DNA of 64,000 bases from Haliscomenobacter sp. (GTDB taxonomy: Bacteria > Bacteroidota > Bacteroidia > Chitinophagales > Saprospiraceae), in the NCBI GenBank assembly GCA_016707205.1, contig JADJHZ010000002.1, positions 310,001 through 374,000 on the forward strand. The letters run 5' to 3'. The translations under genes and the position numbers were made by a program. This document shows positions 44,197 through 53,760 of the stretch, piece by piece; position 1 is the stretch's first letter, and each line of letters opens with the position of its first letter. Below the pieces are notes generated by a model that made no database searches, was not told the origin of the DNA, and worked only from the letters and a program-made list of their open reading frames with translations.

Positions 44197-45396
44197 ATGC
44201 GCAGAAGAGAATTTCTCAGGCAAAGCGGGCTGGCGTCCACCGCGTTATTTGTTCCGGCCTTTTTAAATCAGCTCCAATTCGGCAAATTGCACCAGCGGCG
44301 CAGCGGCAAGATCTTGATCGCCATCCAGCTTTCCGGGGGCAATGACGGCCTTAACACCATCGTGCCCTATCGAAACGACCTGTACTATAAATTTCGCCCT
44401 TCGCTCGGTATTTCACCTGAACACGTCTTGAAGGTAGATCCTAACCTGGGCTTCAATCCGGCGCTTGAATCCCTGCGCGACTTGTACGACAATGGATTAG
44501 TCACGATCCTCAACAGCGTCGGCTACCCAAACCCCGACCGCTCCCATTTCCGGTCGATGGATATTTGGCATTCCGCGAGTTCCAGCCAGGAATATTGGAA
44601 TACCGGATGGCTGGGCCGGTATCTGGACAGCAATTGCGCCGGTTGCGCAAGCCCCTATCACGCCATTGAGCTCGATGATTCCCTCAGCCTGGCGCTAAAA
44701 GGGGCGCAACGAACAGGCTTTGCCATGAGCGAACCCGCACAGCTTAAACGAACTACCGAAAACCGGTTTCTGAAAGCGATTGCCCAGCAGCATTCCAGCT
44801 CAGAGGATCACGACCATGTGGCTTATCTCTATAAAACCATGGCCAGCACGCAATCGTCTGCCAATTACTTGTTTGAGCAATCCAGGATTTATGCTTCAGG
44901 GGTTGCGTATCCACAAACGCCCTTCGGACGGGACCTGAAAACCGTTGCCGAACTCATCACCGCAGATACCGATACCAAAATATACTATGTCAGTCTCACC
45001 GGATTTGATACGCACGCCAACCAAAAAGTCCAGCAGGAACGTCTGCTCAAACAATATGCCGATGGGGTTAACGCGCTGGTAACGGATCTTAAACAAAATG
45101 GCCTTCTTCAGGACACGCTGATCCTGACTTTTTCTGAGTTTGGGCGAAGGGTAACCCAGAACGCCAGCAACGGGACGGACCACGGAACGGCCAATAACCT
45201 GTTCCTTATCGGAGGAAGCCTGAAAAAACCAGGATTTTTCAACGAAGGACCGGATCTGACGACCCTGGACGAAGAAGATCTGATCTACAAGTTAGATTTC
45301 AGAAGCGTGTACTCAACCGTGCTCAAGCAATGGTTGCATGCGGATGTCCCGGATATTCTCGGATCTGATTTTCCGGCACTGGCTTTCTTGGGGTAG
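44197..45396 (+). CDS. DUF1501 domain protein with Tat-like signal
   Basis: 399 residues from ATG 44197. MRRREFLRQSGLASTALFVP carries a twin-arginine-type signal. Then GKILIAIQLSGGNDGLNTIV, SHFRSMDIWHSASSSQEYWN, LTGFDTHANQKVQQERLL and LTFSEFGRRVTQNASNGTDH, the alkaline-phosphatase-like fold of DUF1501 with candidate metal ligands in FDTH and the TDHG block. It lies 44 nt after DUF1800, a pair found across Bacteroidota and Planctomycetota; role unknown. Confidence 0.93.
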   Translation: MRRREFLRQSGLASTALFVPAFLNQLQFGKLHQRRSGKILIAIQLSGGNDGLNTIVPYRNDLYYKFRPSLGISPEHVLKVDPNLGFNPALESLRDLYDNGLVTILNSVGYPNPDRSHFRSMDIWHSASSSQEYWNTGWLGRYLDSNCAGCASPYHAIELDDSLSLALKGAQRTGFAMSEPAQLKRTTENRFLKAIAQQHSSSEDHDHVAYLYKTMASTQSSANYLFEQSRIYASGVAYPQTPFGRDLKTVAELITADTDTKIYYVSLTGFDTHANQKVQQERLLKQYADGVNALVTDLKQNGLLQDTLILTFSEFGRRVTQNASNGTDHGTANNLFLIGGSLKKPGFFNEGPDLTTLDEEDLIYKLDFRSVYSTVLKQWLHADVPDILGSDFPALAFLG

Positions 45397-45432
45397 GAGA
45401 ACCCGAAAAACATGAGGGCGCAGAGGCCTCCC

Positions 45433-46185
45433 TTAGCGCATGCTCACGGCTAGTTTCGGCTTCACGCAAAGCGTTTCCAGCTCTATCAGGCTGCCTCTGA
45501 ACACGTTAAAGTCTACATTGCCGGTAATTCCGGGAAGGCTTCCCGTATCGCGATGCTGCCAGAACGTCCATTTCCGACCGTCTGCCAGGCGCGGGCCTCT
45601 TGAATTATACCGGGCAATCCACAGCGGGTAAGCAGAAAAGTACCCGGCGAGGTTGGTGTTGTAAAATTTTTGATTGGTGTAAATGATTGGTTTCACCCCG
45701 TAGGCAATTTCCACCATAAACAACCAAGTCTGCATTCGGGCCAGTACTTCGGGCTTTGTGAGCCCGTCCAAAACCTCTACATCTAGCACGGGAGGAAGAT
45801 CGCCTTCTTCCATTGGAACATTGCGAATGAAATTTAGCGCCTGCTCCTCTGCGGGTACAGATGCCCGAAAGAAATGATATGCGCCCCTGCGAATGCCGTG
45901 CGCTTGAATGGCTTCCCAATTGCGGGCGAACAACGAATCGGACGTGTGCCTGCCTTCCGTTGCTTTGACAAAAACAAAGTCAATATCTTGCTTGAAGACT
46001 TCTTCCCATTGGATGGCCGATTGATAATGGGAAACATCAATGCCCCTGATGCCGAACCGGTGCAGGCGCACCGACAGCCAGTCGCAGGAATATGCAGCTA
46101 CCAGTAAGAATACCCCAAGGAGCGTAATATGTTTCACGGAATTAACGATCTTTCCTGTCTTGTTTAGCGTATGGTAATTAAACAA
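45433..46185 (-). CDS. GH25 family lysozyme, membrane-anchored or lipoprotein
   Basis: 250 residues. Hydrophobic N-terminus (ITLLGVFLLVAAYSC) that may be a lipoprotein signal, then a GH25 muramidase domain: GIRGIDVSHYQSAIQWEEVF, FVFVKATEGRHTSDSLFARN, RRGAYHFFRA, PPVLDVEVLDG with the catalytic Asp/Glu, and WTFWQHRDTGSLPGITGNVD. Cleaves peptidoglycan. The start is uncertain: a GTG at 46137 (VKHITLLG) would give a more typical signal length than the ATG at 46185. Confidence 0.9.
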   Translation of the reverse strand: MFNYHTLNKTGKIVNSVKHITLLGVFLLVAAYSCDWLSVRLHRFGIRGIDVSHYQSAIQWEEVFKQDIDFVFVKATEGRHTSDSLFARNWEAIQAHGIRRGAYHFFRASVPAEEQALNFIRNVPMEEGDLPPVLDVEVLDGLTKPEVLARMQTWLFMVEIAYGVKPIIYTNQKFYNTNLAGYFSAYPLWIARYNSRGPRLADGRKWTFWQHRDTGSLPGITGNVDFNVFRGSLIELETLCVKPKLAVSMR

Positions 46186-46315
46186 ATATCGCAGAAAAAA
46201 TAATACTGCAAAATTTTTTTGCCGTATTTAAGGATTTTATCCTACGTAATTAATTCAGAATGTCCTTAAACCGACCAAGGCGGCCTGCCAAATTAATCAC
46301 TTAATCGACCCAGCC

Positions 46316-47500
46316 ATGCAGTTGCGGCAGTTATTTTTGCAGCATGTTGCCCAGACAAGTCCTTTCCCTTTGCTGATGGAAATTGAGCGGGCAGAAGGTG
46401 TTTGGCTTTACGACCGGGAGGGAAAAGCCATTATGGATTTGATTTCCGGAATCAGCGTGAGCAGTCTTGGGCATCGGCATCCAAAAGTAGTCGAAGCAGT
46501 CAAAGCGCAGGTAGACAAATACATGCACACGCTGGTATACGGGGAATTTGTACTGGAACCTCAGGTCCAACTAGCAACCCTGCTGGCCCAACAACTCCCA
46601 TCCTCTCTGAATCGGGTGTATTTTGTCAACTCCGGGTCAGAAGCAACAGAAGGGGCCATGAAGCTGGCCAAGCGTTTCACCGGGCGGGCGGAAATCATCT
46701 CCTGCAAATACGCCTACCACGGCAGCACGCAGGGCGCGGCCAGCCTGATGTGGCCAACCGACTTCACCCAGGCTTTCCACCCTTTGCTTCCAGGCATCCG
46801 GCATATTGAGTTCAACTGCTTGGCCGATCTGGATCGCATCTCCGAAAAAACAGCCGCTGTGATCGTGGAAACCGTTCAGGGAGAATGGGGAGTAAGGAAG
46901 CCTGAAGCTGGGTACCTGCAGGCACTCCGGCGCCGCTGCGATGAAACCGGCGCCTTGCTCATTCTGGATGAAATACAGGCAGGATTTGGGCGAACCGGCT
47001 TCCTTTTTGCCTTCCAGGCCTATGGAATCATTCCAGACGCGCTTCTTTTGGCCAAGGGGATGGGGGGAGGAATGCCGATAGGAGCCTTTATTTCGTCCGA
47101 AGCCATTATGAGCTCCCTTGCCGAGAATCCCATCCTGGGACATATCACCACCTTTGGCGGGCACCCGGTTTCCTGTGCCGCCTCCCTGGCGACCCTCCAG
47201 ACGTTGCTGGAAACGGATCTGATCCTGCAGGTGGCGTCCAAAGAGGCTTTGTTTCATCGGCGGCTCAGGCATTCTAAAATCAAAGCGTTGCGCAGCGCCG
47301 GCCTTTTGATGGCGCTGGAGTTGGAAAACTTTGATCAAGTCCGGCAGGTGCTCCACTTTTCTTTGAACCAGGGTTTGCTTATGGATTGGTTTTTATTTAA
47401 TGACCGGGCACTGCGAATAGCGCCTCCGCTCATTATAACAGAAGACCAAATAGAATGGGCTGCCTCCGTGATTATGGAAGCACTGGATCAAATTGAATAG
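46316..47500 (+). CDS. Class III aminotransferase (acetylornithine/ornithine-type)
   Basis: 394 residues, PLP-dependent. VYFVNSGSEATEGAMKLAKR (phosphate loop), AYHGSTQGAASLMWPTDF, ALLILDEIQAGFGRTGFLFA (cofactor Asp), and Lys247 in LLLAKGMGGGMPIGAFIS as the Schiff base residue. It is close to ArgD and 4-aminobutyrate aminotransferases, but no arg genes flank it, so the substrate is open. It converges with rpoN with only 6 nt between stops. Confidence 0.9.
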   Translation: MQLRQLFLQHVAQTSPFPLLMEIERAEGVWLYDREGKAIMDLISGISVSSLGHRHPKVVEAVKAQVDKYMHTLVYGEFVLEPQVQLATLLAQQLPSSLNRVYFVNSGSEATEGAMKLAKRFTGRAEIISCKYAYHGSTQGAASLMWPTDFTQAFHPLLPGIRHIEFNCLADLDRISEKTAAVIVETVQGEWGVRKPEAGYLQALRRRCDETGALLILDEIQAGFGRTGFLFAFQAYGIIPDALLLAKGMGGGMPIGAFISSEAIMSSLAENPILGHITTFGGHPVSCAASLATLQTLLETDLILQVASKEALFHRRLRHSKIKALRSAGLLMALELENFDQVRQVLHFSLNQGLLMDWFLFNDRALRIAPPLIITEDQIEWAASVIMEALDQIE

Positions 47501-47506
47501 CCCGGA

Positions 47507-49039
47507 TTAAAGGGATTTCCGAAGGCTGGCTTTGGGAATATTCATCTGGTCGCGGTACTTTGCCACGGTACGGCGAGCAATGTTATATCCTTTTTCCTGG
47601 AGGATTTGGGTGAGGCGGTCGTCGGATAGCGGGTGTCGTTTATCCTCCCCTTCGATCAGGTCCGACAGGATCTTTTTCACTTCCAACGTAGATACTTCTT
47701 CTCCCTCGGCCGTTTGGAGTCCTTCAGAAAAAAATTCCTTCAGGCGCTTGGTCCCGAATTCTGTCTGGACGAACTTGCTGTTCGCCACTCTGGAAACGGT
47801 GGAAACATCCAGCCCGGTCATTTCTGCAATATCATTCAGAATCATTGGCCGAATCCTTTTTTGATCGCCCGTCATAAAATACTCGTGCTGGTATTCCAGA
47901 ATCGCGTACATGGTTTTGAACATCGTTTCGTGGCGCTGACGGATAGCATCGATAAACCACCGTGCGGATTCTATTTTCTGCTTGATAAACTGCATAGCCT
48001 CCCGGTCCTGGCGGGTTAATTTTTGCCGCTTGCGCCGGTCGCTAAACGACCGGTACATTTCCCTGAATTGCTGACTGATTTTCAGATCGGGAGCGTTTTG
48101 GGAGTTTAAGGATAGCTCCAGTTCTCCTTCCCGGTTGATCAAAACAAAATCCGGGATGACATATTGGGTGGATTGCGAAGCCAAATCCCCCGTATAGCCG
48201 CTTGCGGGTTTGGGATTCAATTTAAGGATCTGCCCATTTGCGCGCTTCAAGGTACGTTCGCTGATGCCCAGGATGCGCTGGAGTTTTTCATAATGCTTCT
48301 TCGAAAACGCATCGAAATGCTCGGCAATCAACTTCTGCGCCACCTGTAGTGCCTGCAGGTCCTCATCCTCCATATCGTCCTCTGATTCCAGGCGGTTTTC
48401 GAGCTGGATCAGCAAACACTCCTGCAGATCTCTGGCGCCAACCCCCGGAGGATCCAAACGCTGAACGATCCTTAGGACATCCAGAATCTCTTCCTCGGTC
48501 ACCTCGATGTTTTTGGAAAAAAGCAGGTCGTCGCATAAAGCATCCGGGCTCCGCCGAAGGTACCCTTCGTCATCAATGCTCCCTACGAGTTGAAGCGCAA
48601 TTTCGTAGTGCGTTTCCTTGGCGAACGTCAACATTCCAAGCTGTTGCTCCAGATATTCGTGGAAGGAGCTTTCCGTTGCGACCGGGGATTGACGTTCGTC
48701 CTCGTCGGGATTGGGACCCTCTCCCCGGAGTTTATAGCCATCCTCTTCTTCGAGGTATTCCTGGACGTAGTCTTCAAATTCAAAATTGTTTTCTTCCCGG
48801 GGAATATCCGGGTCTCCTTCTCCCGCAGATTCCTCCTCTTCTTCCTGTAAACTCGAAAAGGGCTCCAGTTCGTCCAGGGGTTCGGCATCTCCTTCTTCCA
48901 AAGCGGGGTTGATTTCCAGTTCTTCCTTAATGCGTTGCTCCAGAAGATAGGTCGGCACCTGCAACAGTTTCATCAACTGGATCTGTTGCGGAGAAAGTTT
49001 CTGAAGTTGAAGTTGTTTCTGGCCTAAACCCGTTTTCAT
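47507..49039 (-). CDS. rpoN: RNA polymerase sigma-54 factor
   Basis: 510 residues. Region I is Gln/Leu-rich (QLQLQKLSPQQIQLMKLLQV) and contacts activators. An acidic region II spans about residues 50-125 (EEEEESAGEGDPDIPREENN). The core-binding domain is followed by the HTH MTGLDVSTVSRVANSKFVQT. The RpoN box ARRTVAKYRDQMNIP begins near residue 488. Directs activator-dependent transcription from -24/-12 promoters; no enhancer-binding protein is encoded in the window. Confidence 0.96.
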   Translation of the reverse strand: MKTGLGQKQLQLQKLSPQQIQLMKLLQVPTYLLEQRIKEELEINPALEEGDAEPLDELEPFSSLQEEEEESAGEGDPDIPREENNFEFEDYVQEYLEEEDGYKLRGEGPNPDEDERQSPVATESSFHEYLEQQLGMLTFAKETHYEIALQLVGSIDDEGYLRRSPDALCDDLLFSKNIEVTEEEILDVLRIVQRLDPPGVGARDLQECLLIQLENRLESEDDMEDEDLQALQVAQKLIAEHFDAFSKKHYEKLQRILGISERTLKRANGQILKLNPKPASGYTGDLASQSTQYVIPDFVLINREGELELSLNSQNAPDLKISQQFREMYRSFSDRRKRQKLTRQDREAMQFIKQKIESARWFIDAIRQRHETMFKTMYAILEYQHEYFMTGDQKRIRPMILNDIAEMTGLDVSTVSRVANSKFVQTEFGTKRLKEFFSEGLQTAEGEEVSTLEVKKILSDLIEGEDKRHPLSDDRLTQILQEKGYNIARRTVAKYRDQMNIPKASLRKSL

Positions 49040-49303
49040 TTTCTGGCTGTTCTCGATGTCCGATTCAATCCTTGTTCTTCAAGAGTTATCGAGTTTATAA
49101 CGAATTATTTTAATAAGAGTTTCAACATGTATCAAAAATCGTTCCAATTTTTTAACCTCCCGGTTAAACGCCCGTTTCAAGCTAAAAATAGCGTTTGTTT
49201 TTTAAGATCTCGCGTTTGACTTGGGCGTGATAGGGAAGAAATTTTTTATTATCCCGATGATTTCCTGTAATTTGAAATTCCGATTTATTCAAAAAAAACC
49301 ATT

Positions 49304-51091
49304 ATGACCATAGCCGAGAAGCTTCTCCTGCTTCGCCATCAAATGGAATTGCACCGGTTGGATGCTTGCATTATTCCCTCCACCGACCCCCACCAAAGCG
49401 AATACCTGGCCGCTCACTGGAAAAGCAGGGAATGGCTCAGCGGCTTCACCGGATCAGCCGGAACGCTGGTCGTTCTGCCCTCAGAAGCGGGATTATGGAC
49501 AGACTCCCGCTATTTTCTTCAGGCAGAGTCCCAACTTGCTGGTACTCCGGTGCAGTTAAAAAAGCAGCAAGTGCCCCATGCGCCTGAGCATATTGAATGG
49601 ATATGCGCTTCACTGCCGCCGGGATCGCGTGTTGGCATAGACGGCAGTCTGTTTTCGGTCAGCCAGGTTCGCCATTTGGAGCGTTCGTTCGCCGCTCGTG
49701 GTATCGCGCTGGATTGGGAAACGGACCTCATCACGCCCATTTGGGAGGACCGCCCAGGCTTACCTGTGGATACGATATTCGAACACGATGTGTATTATGC
49801 CGGCTTGGGGAGAAAAGAAAAGCTGCAGCAAATCCGAGATACTTTTAAGCTTCCCCATTCGAGTTTGCTCTGTACGGGACTTGACGAAATTGCGTGGGCC
49901 TTGAACCTGCGCGGGAATGACGTCGAATGCAACCCCCTCTTTTTCTCTTTTCTTTTCATTCAATCTACTTCCTCTATCCTATACCTTGAGGAATCCAAAC
50001 TCCCGCCGGACCTAAGAAAGACGCTGGAAAAGGATGGCATTGTCATTCGTCCTTATGCTTCCATTGAATCCGACCTGGCGGCGTTGCCTTCCCAAACGAC
50101 GGTTTTCCTGGACCCCGGAAGCACAAGTATCCGCCTTTATTCCTTACTCCGGCATACGCACGTCGTCGAGACCCCTAGTCCTGTCAGGGATCTAAAAGCG
50201 ATCAAAAACCCAACCGAAGCATTCCATATCCGGAATGCTATGCGGAAAGACGGGGTTGCACTACTGCGGTTATTTCGATGGTTGGAAGACCGCCTCCAGC
50301 AAAAAGAATACGTCACCGAATACCAGTTAGCTATGGAATTGGCTGCCTTCCGGGCTACCCAGGAGGGATACCAGGGAGAAAGTTTTCCAGCGATCGTAGG
50401 ATATATGTCCAATGGGGCGATCATTCATTACCGTCCCGAAGAATCCGCTTCCTCCACGATCCTGCCAGCAGGGATCCTGCTTTTAGACAGCGGAGGCCAG
50501 TACCTCGATGGCACCACCGATATCACCCGGACCGTTGCGCTTAGCCCCCCGGACGAAATCCAAAAGGACCACTTCACGCTCGTACTTAAAGGGCATATAG
50601 CACTGGCCACCGCTTGTTTTCCCGCCGGAACGGTTGGGATGCAGCTCGACACGCTTGCCAGGCTGCCGCTCTGGAAGCACGGTCTGAATTATGGGCATGG
50701 AACAGGGCATGGCGTCGGTTTCTTTCTGAGCGTACATGAAGCGCCTCAAGGGTTTGCGACCAATCCAACCACGTCGAGGGGAACGACCGCTTTTCTACCC
50801 GGAATGCTTACCTCGAACGAGCCGGGATATTATTTGCCGGGGGCCTACGGAATCCGGACGGAAAATCTGGTTCTATGCATTCCTGCGGATGAATTTGACG
50901 CCCGAGACTTCCTGCGATTTGAGTCGGTGAGCCTGTTTCCCATAGACCGTCAGCTCATCCGCGAAGCATGGTTAACTCCCGAAGAAAAGAACTGGTTAAA
51001 CGATTATCACCAAAAGGTGTTTGATGAATTAGCTCCTTTACTGGAAGACGACGAGCGCAGGTGGCTGCGCAACCGCTGCCTTCCTGTTTAA
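49304..51091 (+). CDS. Aminopeptidase P family metallopeptidase
   Basis: 595 residues, the long three-domain form. Two creatinase-like N-domains (LDACIIPSTDPHQSEYLAAH; SREWLSGFTGSAGTLVVLPS) precede a pita-bread catalytic domain. Metal ligands are visible in LLLDSGGQYLDGTTDITRT, in the His-rich YGHGTGHGVGFFLSVHEAPQ, and in LTSNEPGYYLPGAYGIRTEN. Removes the N-terminal residue before proline; cytoplasmic (no signal). The gene is followed 43 nt later by rlmN. Confidence 0.94.
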   Translation: MTIAEKLLLLRHQMELHRLDACIIPSTDPHQSEYLAAHWKSREWLSGFTGSAGTLVVLPSEAGLWTDSRYFLQAESQLAGTPVQLKKQQVPHAPEHIEWICASLPPGSRVGIDGSLFSVSQVRHLERSFAARGIALDWETDLITPIWEDRPGLPVDTIFEHDVYYAGLGRKEKLQQIRDTFKLPHSSLLCTGLDEIAWALNLRGNDVECNPLFFSFLFIQSTSSILYLEESKLPPDLRKTLEKDGIVIRPYASIESDLAALPSQTTVFLDPGSTSIRLYSLLRHTHVVETPSPVRDLKAIKNPTEAFHIRNAMRKDGVALLRLFRWLEDRLQQKEYVTEYQLAMELAAFRATQEGYQGESFPAIVGYMSNGAIIHYRPEESASSTILPAGILLLDSGGQYLDGTTDITRTVALSPPDEIQKDHFTLVLKGHIALATACFPAGTVGMQLDTLARLPLWKHGLNYGHGTGHGVGFFLSVHEAPQGFATNPTTSRGTTAFLPGMLTSNEPGYYLPGAYGIRTENLVLCIPADEFDARDFLRFESVSLFPIDRQLIREAWLTPEEKNWLNDYHQKVFDELAPLLEDDERRWLRNRCLPV

Positions 51092-51134
51092 GCGAGCCCG
51101 TGCATCATCTATTGAAAACATACCACGTACACGC

Positions 51135-52187
51135 ATGGAAACCCTTGCGGCAAAAAAAGATATTCGCACTTGTAGCCTGCCGGAACTGGAGGAAGCCTTC
51201 CGCGAGCTTGGAGAGCCTTCCTACCGTGCTAAACAAGCGTATTCCTGGCTTTGGCAAAAAGCGGCCCGATCGTTTGAGGATATGACCAATCTGTCCAAGT
51301 CTTTGCGCCTTATGCTGGAGGAGCGGTTCGTCATCCGAGGAATACAGCTGGACAAAACCCAGGTCAGCAGCGACGGAACGATCAAATCCAGGTTTCGCCT
51401 GCACGACGGGCACCTCATTGAATCGGTGCTTATCCCTGTGCCTGAAGAACAACGTTATACGGTTTGCGTCTCCTGCCAGGTCGGCTGCAGCCTGACGTGC
51501 AAGTTCTGCGCCACCGGCCGAATGAAGCGCGTACGGAACCTCGATCCGGGCGAAATTTTTGATCAGGTTGTGCTCGTCAGCCAACAATCGGAAGAAACTT
51601 TTGGGCATCCCATTACCAACGTTGTGTACATGGGAATGGGAGAGCCCCTTCTCGCCTATTCCAACGTTATGGAATCCATCGAGCGCCTGACGTCTCCTTC
51701 CGGGCTGAATATGTCTCCCAAACGGATCACCATCAGCACGGCAGGGATTGCCAAAATGATCGTCAAGCTGGCTGACGACGGATGCAAAACCAACCTCGCC
51801 CTTTCTCTTCACGCAGCCGACGACGCCAAGCGCAATGAGATCATGCCCATCAATGAGCAAAACAATTTAGACGTACTCATGGACGCGCTGGCGTATTTCT
51901 ATAAGAAAACCAAAAACCGGATCAGCTACGAGTACATTGCATTTCAACAGCTCAACGATTCGCTCCATGACGCAGCCAACCTGACCCGGTTGTGCCGCCG
52001 CTTCCCGGTGCGGGTAAATATCATTGAATACAATCCGATCGACGATGCGCCTTTTTCCAAATCAGAGGAAGACCGCCTGAATGCTTTTGCCCTCTTTTTA
52101 AGAGAACGGCAAATAATGGTCACGGTCAGAAGAAGCAGGGGGAAAGATATTGATGCCGCCTGCGGGCAATTGGCGAACAAGGGATAA
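51135..52187 (+). CDS. rlmN: 23S rRNA (adenine-2503-C2)-methyltransferase RlmN
   Basis: 350 residues, radical SAM. Cys118, Cys122 and Cys125 in CSLTCKFCATGRM bind the 4Fe-4S cluster. VVYMGMGEPLLAYSNV and LALSLHAADDAKRNEIMPIN are family blocks. The C-terminal Cys of VTVRRSRGKDIDAACGQL is the methyl-carrying cysteine position. It also methylates some tRNAs at A37 in E. coli. Cytoplasmic. Followed by a hairpin and tRNA-Asn on the other strand. Confidence 0.96.
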   Translation: METLAAKKDIRTCSLPELEEAFRELGEPSYRAKQAYSWLWQKAARSFEDMTNLSKSLRLMLEERFVIRGIQLDKTQVSSDGTIKSRFRLHDGHLIESVLIPVPEEQRYTVCVSCQVGCSLTCKFCATGRMKRVRNLDPGEIFDQVVLVSQQSEETFGHPITNVVYMGMGEPLLAYSNVMESIERLTSPSGLNMSPKRITISTAGIAKMIVKLADDGCKTNLALSLHAADDAKRNEIMPINEQNNLDVLMDALAYFYKKTKNRISYEYIAFQQLNDSLHDAANLTRLCRRFPVRVNIIEYNPIDDAPFSKSEEDRLNAFALFLRERQIMVTVRRSRGKDIDAACGQLANKG

Positions 52188-52195
52188 GTTATAAA

Positions 52196-52236
52196 AAAAG
52201 CACCCGTAAATGTTTTGGCATTCAACGAGTGCTTTT
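52196..52236. terminator. Likely terminator between rlmN and tRNA-Asn
   Basis: AAAAGCACCCGT at 52196-52207 pairs with ACGAGTGCTTTT at 52225-52236 with one mismatch and a 17 nt loop. A-rich and T-rich outer ends allow termination of rlmN (plus strand) and of the tRNA (minus strand). Confidence 0.65.
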
Positions 52237-52237
52237 G

Positions 52238-52311
52238 CGCCTCAGGTAGGGCTCGAACCTACGACCTACGGATTAACAGTCCGCCGCTCTAACCGGCTGA
52301 GCTACTGAGGC
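52238..52311 (-). tRNA. tRNA-Asn (GUU)
   Basis: Minus-strand cloverleaf. Acceptor GCCTCAG/CTGAGGC, D arm GCTC/GAGC. Anticodon stem GCGGA/TCCGT with loop CTGTTAA and anticodon GTT. T arm GTAGG/CCTAC with loop TTCGAGC. Discriminator G; CCA not encoded. Confidence 0.96.
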
Positions 52312-52414
52312 AGTTGGCCGGATTTATTTTCCTTCTTTTAAAAGGCGAGTGCAAAGTTATGCCCAAACGAAATAATGTGCAATATTTGTGTTGGATTTTT
52401 TTAATTAAAATTCA

Positions 52415-53332
52415 ATGAGCTTACTTACAGTCGGTACGGTGGCATTCGACGATATCGAAACCCCTTTTGGGCGGGCGGAGCACATCATTGGCGGCGCCGC
52501 AACCTATATATCGCTGGCCGCTTCCTATTTCCTTTCCGATATTCGCCTGGTTTCGGTGATTGGAGACGATTTCCCTCAAGAATTACTCTCGGATTTGGAG
52601 GCCCGGGGCATCAATTTGGACGGGCTTCAGCGGAAGCCGGGAGAGAAGTCGTTTTTTTGGGCCGGCAGGTACCGGGAAGACTTGAACATCCGCGACACCT
52701 TGGATACGCAGCTCAACGTGCTGGCCAACTTTAATCCGGTGCTTCCGGACCATTACAAACGTTCCGATTTTCTCATGTTGGGCAATCTTACGCCTATTGT
52801 TCAAATGCGCGTGATTGAGCAGATGGATCGGCGGCCCCAAGTGATTGCGCTGGACACAATGAACTTTTGGATGAACACGGCCATGGAAGGCCTCCGGGCA
52901 GTACTTAAACGGGTAGACCTACTGATCATCAATGACGAAGAAGCGCGTCAGCTTTCCGGGGTTTATTCTTTGGTCAAAGCGGCGGAAATCATTCATGACA
53001 TGGGGCCGAAGTTTTTGGTAATCAAAAAAGGCGAGCACGGAGCATTTCTTTTCCAGGGAGAAAACATTTTTTACGCTCCGGCCCTTCCGTTGGCGGAAGT
53101 TTTTGATCCAACCGGCGCCGGCGATACGTTTGCCGGCGGATTTATGGGGTATTTGTCAAAAACGGGAGATTTGAGCTTTGACAATATGAAGCGGGCGGTC
53201 ATTTACGGTTCGGCCATGGCGTCCTTCTGCGTGGAACGCTTCGGCATGGAACGTCTGATGAACCTCTCCCAGGACGAGATCGGAGAGCGGGTAGGCCGCT
53301 TCGTGGAATTGGTCAAATTTCAGGTTGGATAA
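52415..53332 (+). CDS. PfkB family carbohydrate/nucleoside kinase
   Basis: 305 residues of ribokinase fold. Substrate side AEHIIGGAATYISLAASYF; ATP/anion-hole signature FDPTGAGDTFAGGFMGYL with catalytic base Asp237. The lid residues and the LLIINDEEARQLSG strand are typical. The substrate is uncertain; the overall pattern resembles uncharacterised sugar or adenosine kinases common in Bacteroidota. No pathway neighbours. Converges with clpS. Confidence 0.9.
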   Translation: MSLLTVGTVAFDDIETPFGRAEHIIGGAATYISLAASYFLSDIRLVSVIGDDFPQELLSDLEARGINLDGLQRKPGEKSFFWAGRYREDLNIRDTLDTQLNVLANFNPVLPDHYKRSDFLMLGNLTPIVQMRVIEQMDRRPQVIALDTMNFWMNTAMEGLRAVLKRVDLLIINDEEARQLSGVYSLVKAAEIIHDMGPKFLVIKKGEHGAFLFQGENIFYAPALPLAEVFDPTGAGDTFAGGFMGYLSKTGDLSFDNMKRAVIYGSAMASFCVERFGMERLMNLSQDEIGERVGRFVELVKFQVG

Positions 53333-53358
53333 ACGGTCCGAAACCGGAAGAGGTAAGC

Positions 53359-53673
53359 CTATTGTTCGTCTTCTTCAATTACAGCGGAGAGCCCTCTGTC
53401 GATAAGGGCGTCTTTTTTGGGTTGAAGTACGTTTTTGGGCGCCGTTTTCACGGTGGCTTTGCCTTTGAAATGGATGATCAAGGAAAGCTGCTCTGCTTGG
53501 GTTTCCGAATGGTCAAGCACATCTATAAAGCATTGGATCACCCATTCAAAGGTGTTGTAATCATCGTTGAACACGATCAAACGGGCGTTCTTTCCAATTT
53601 CTTCTTCCGACACGTCCTCTTCCAGTGCCACTTCTTCCCACTCCTTACTTGGATCAAAAGCCTTTGGTTTCAT
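53359..53673 (-). CDS. clpS: ATP-dependent Clp protease adaptor ClpS
   Basis: 104 residues. Core LIVFNDDYNTFEWVIQCFID with the N-degron-binding Asn-Asp-Asp, then HSETQAEQLSLIIHFKGKAT in the position of the conserved hydrophobic helix. Delivers N-end-rule substrates to the Clp machine. In place of the usual His of the binding pocket, the pattern here is IIHFKGKATV. Flanked by pfkB (convergent) and the peroxiredoxin gene (upstream, same strand, 87 nt). Confidence 0.92.
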   Translation of the reverse strand: MKPKAFDPSKEWEEVALEEDVSEEEIGKNARLIVFNDDYNTFEWVIQCFIDVLDHSETQAEQLSLIIHFKGKATVKTAPKNVLQPKKDALIDRGLSAVIEEDEQ

Positions 53674-53760
53674 CTTAGAAAAGCGTGTTCAGCCTTTTAA
53701 CAAAAATAGCCTTGGGTTTGGTTCTCCACCCCAAAAAAATCAAGCGGCGCCCAAAGAGCA

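Noticed and set aside
52361..52414. Possible promoter CAATATTTG before the PfkB gene
   Set aside because: It lacks the two-base spacer of TAnnTTTG and no -33 element was found.
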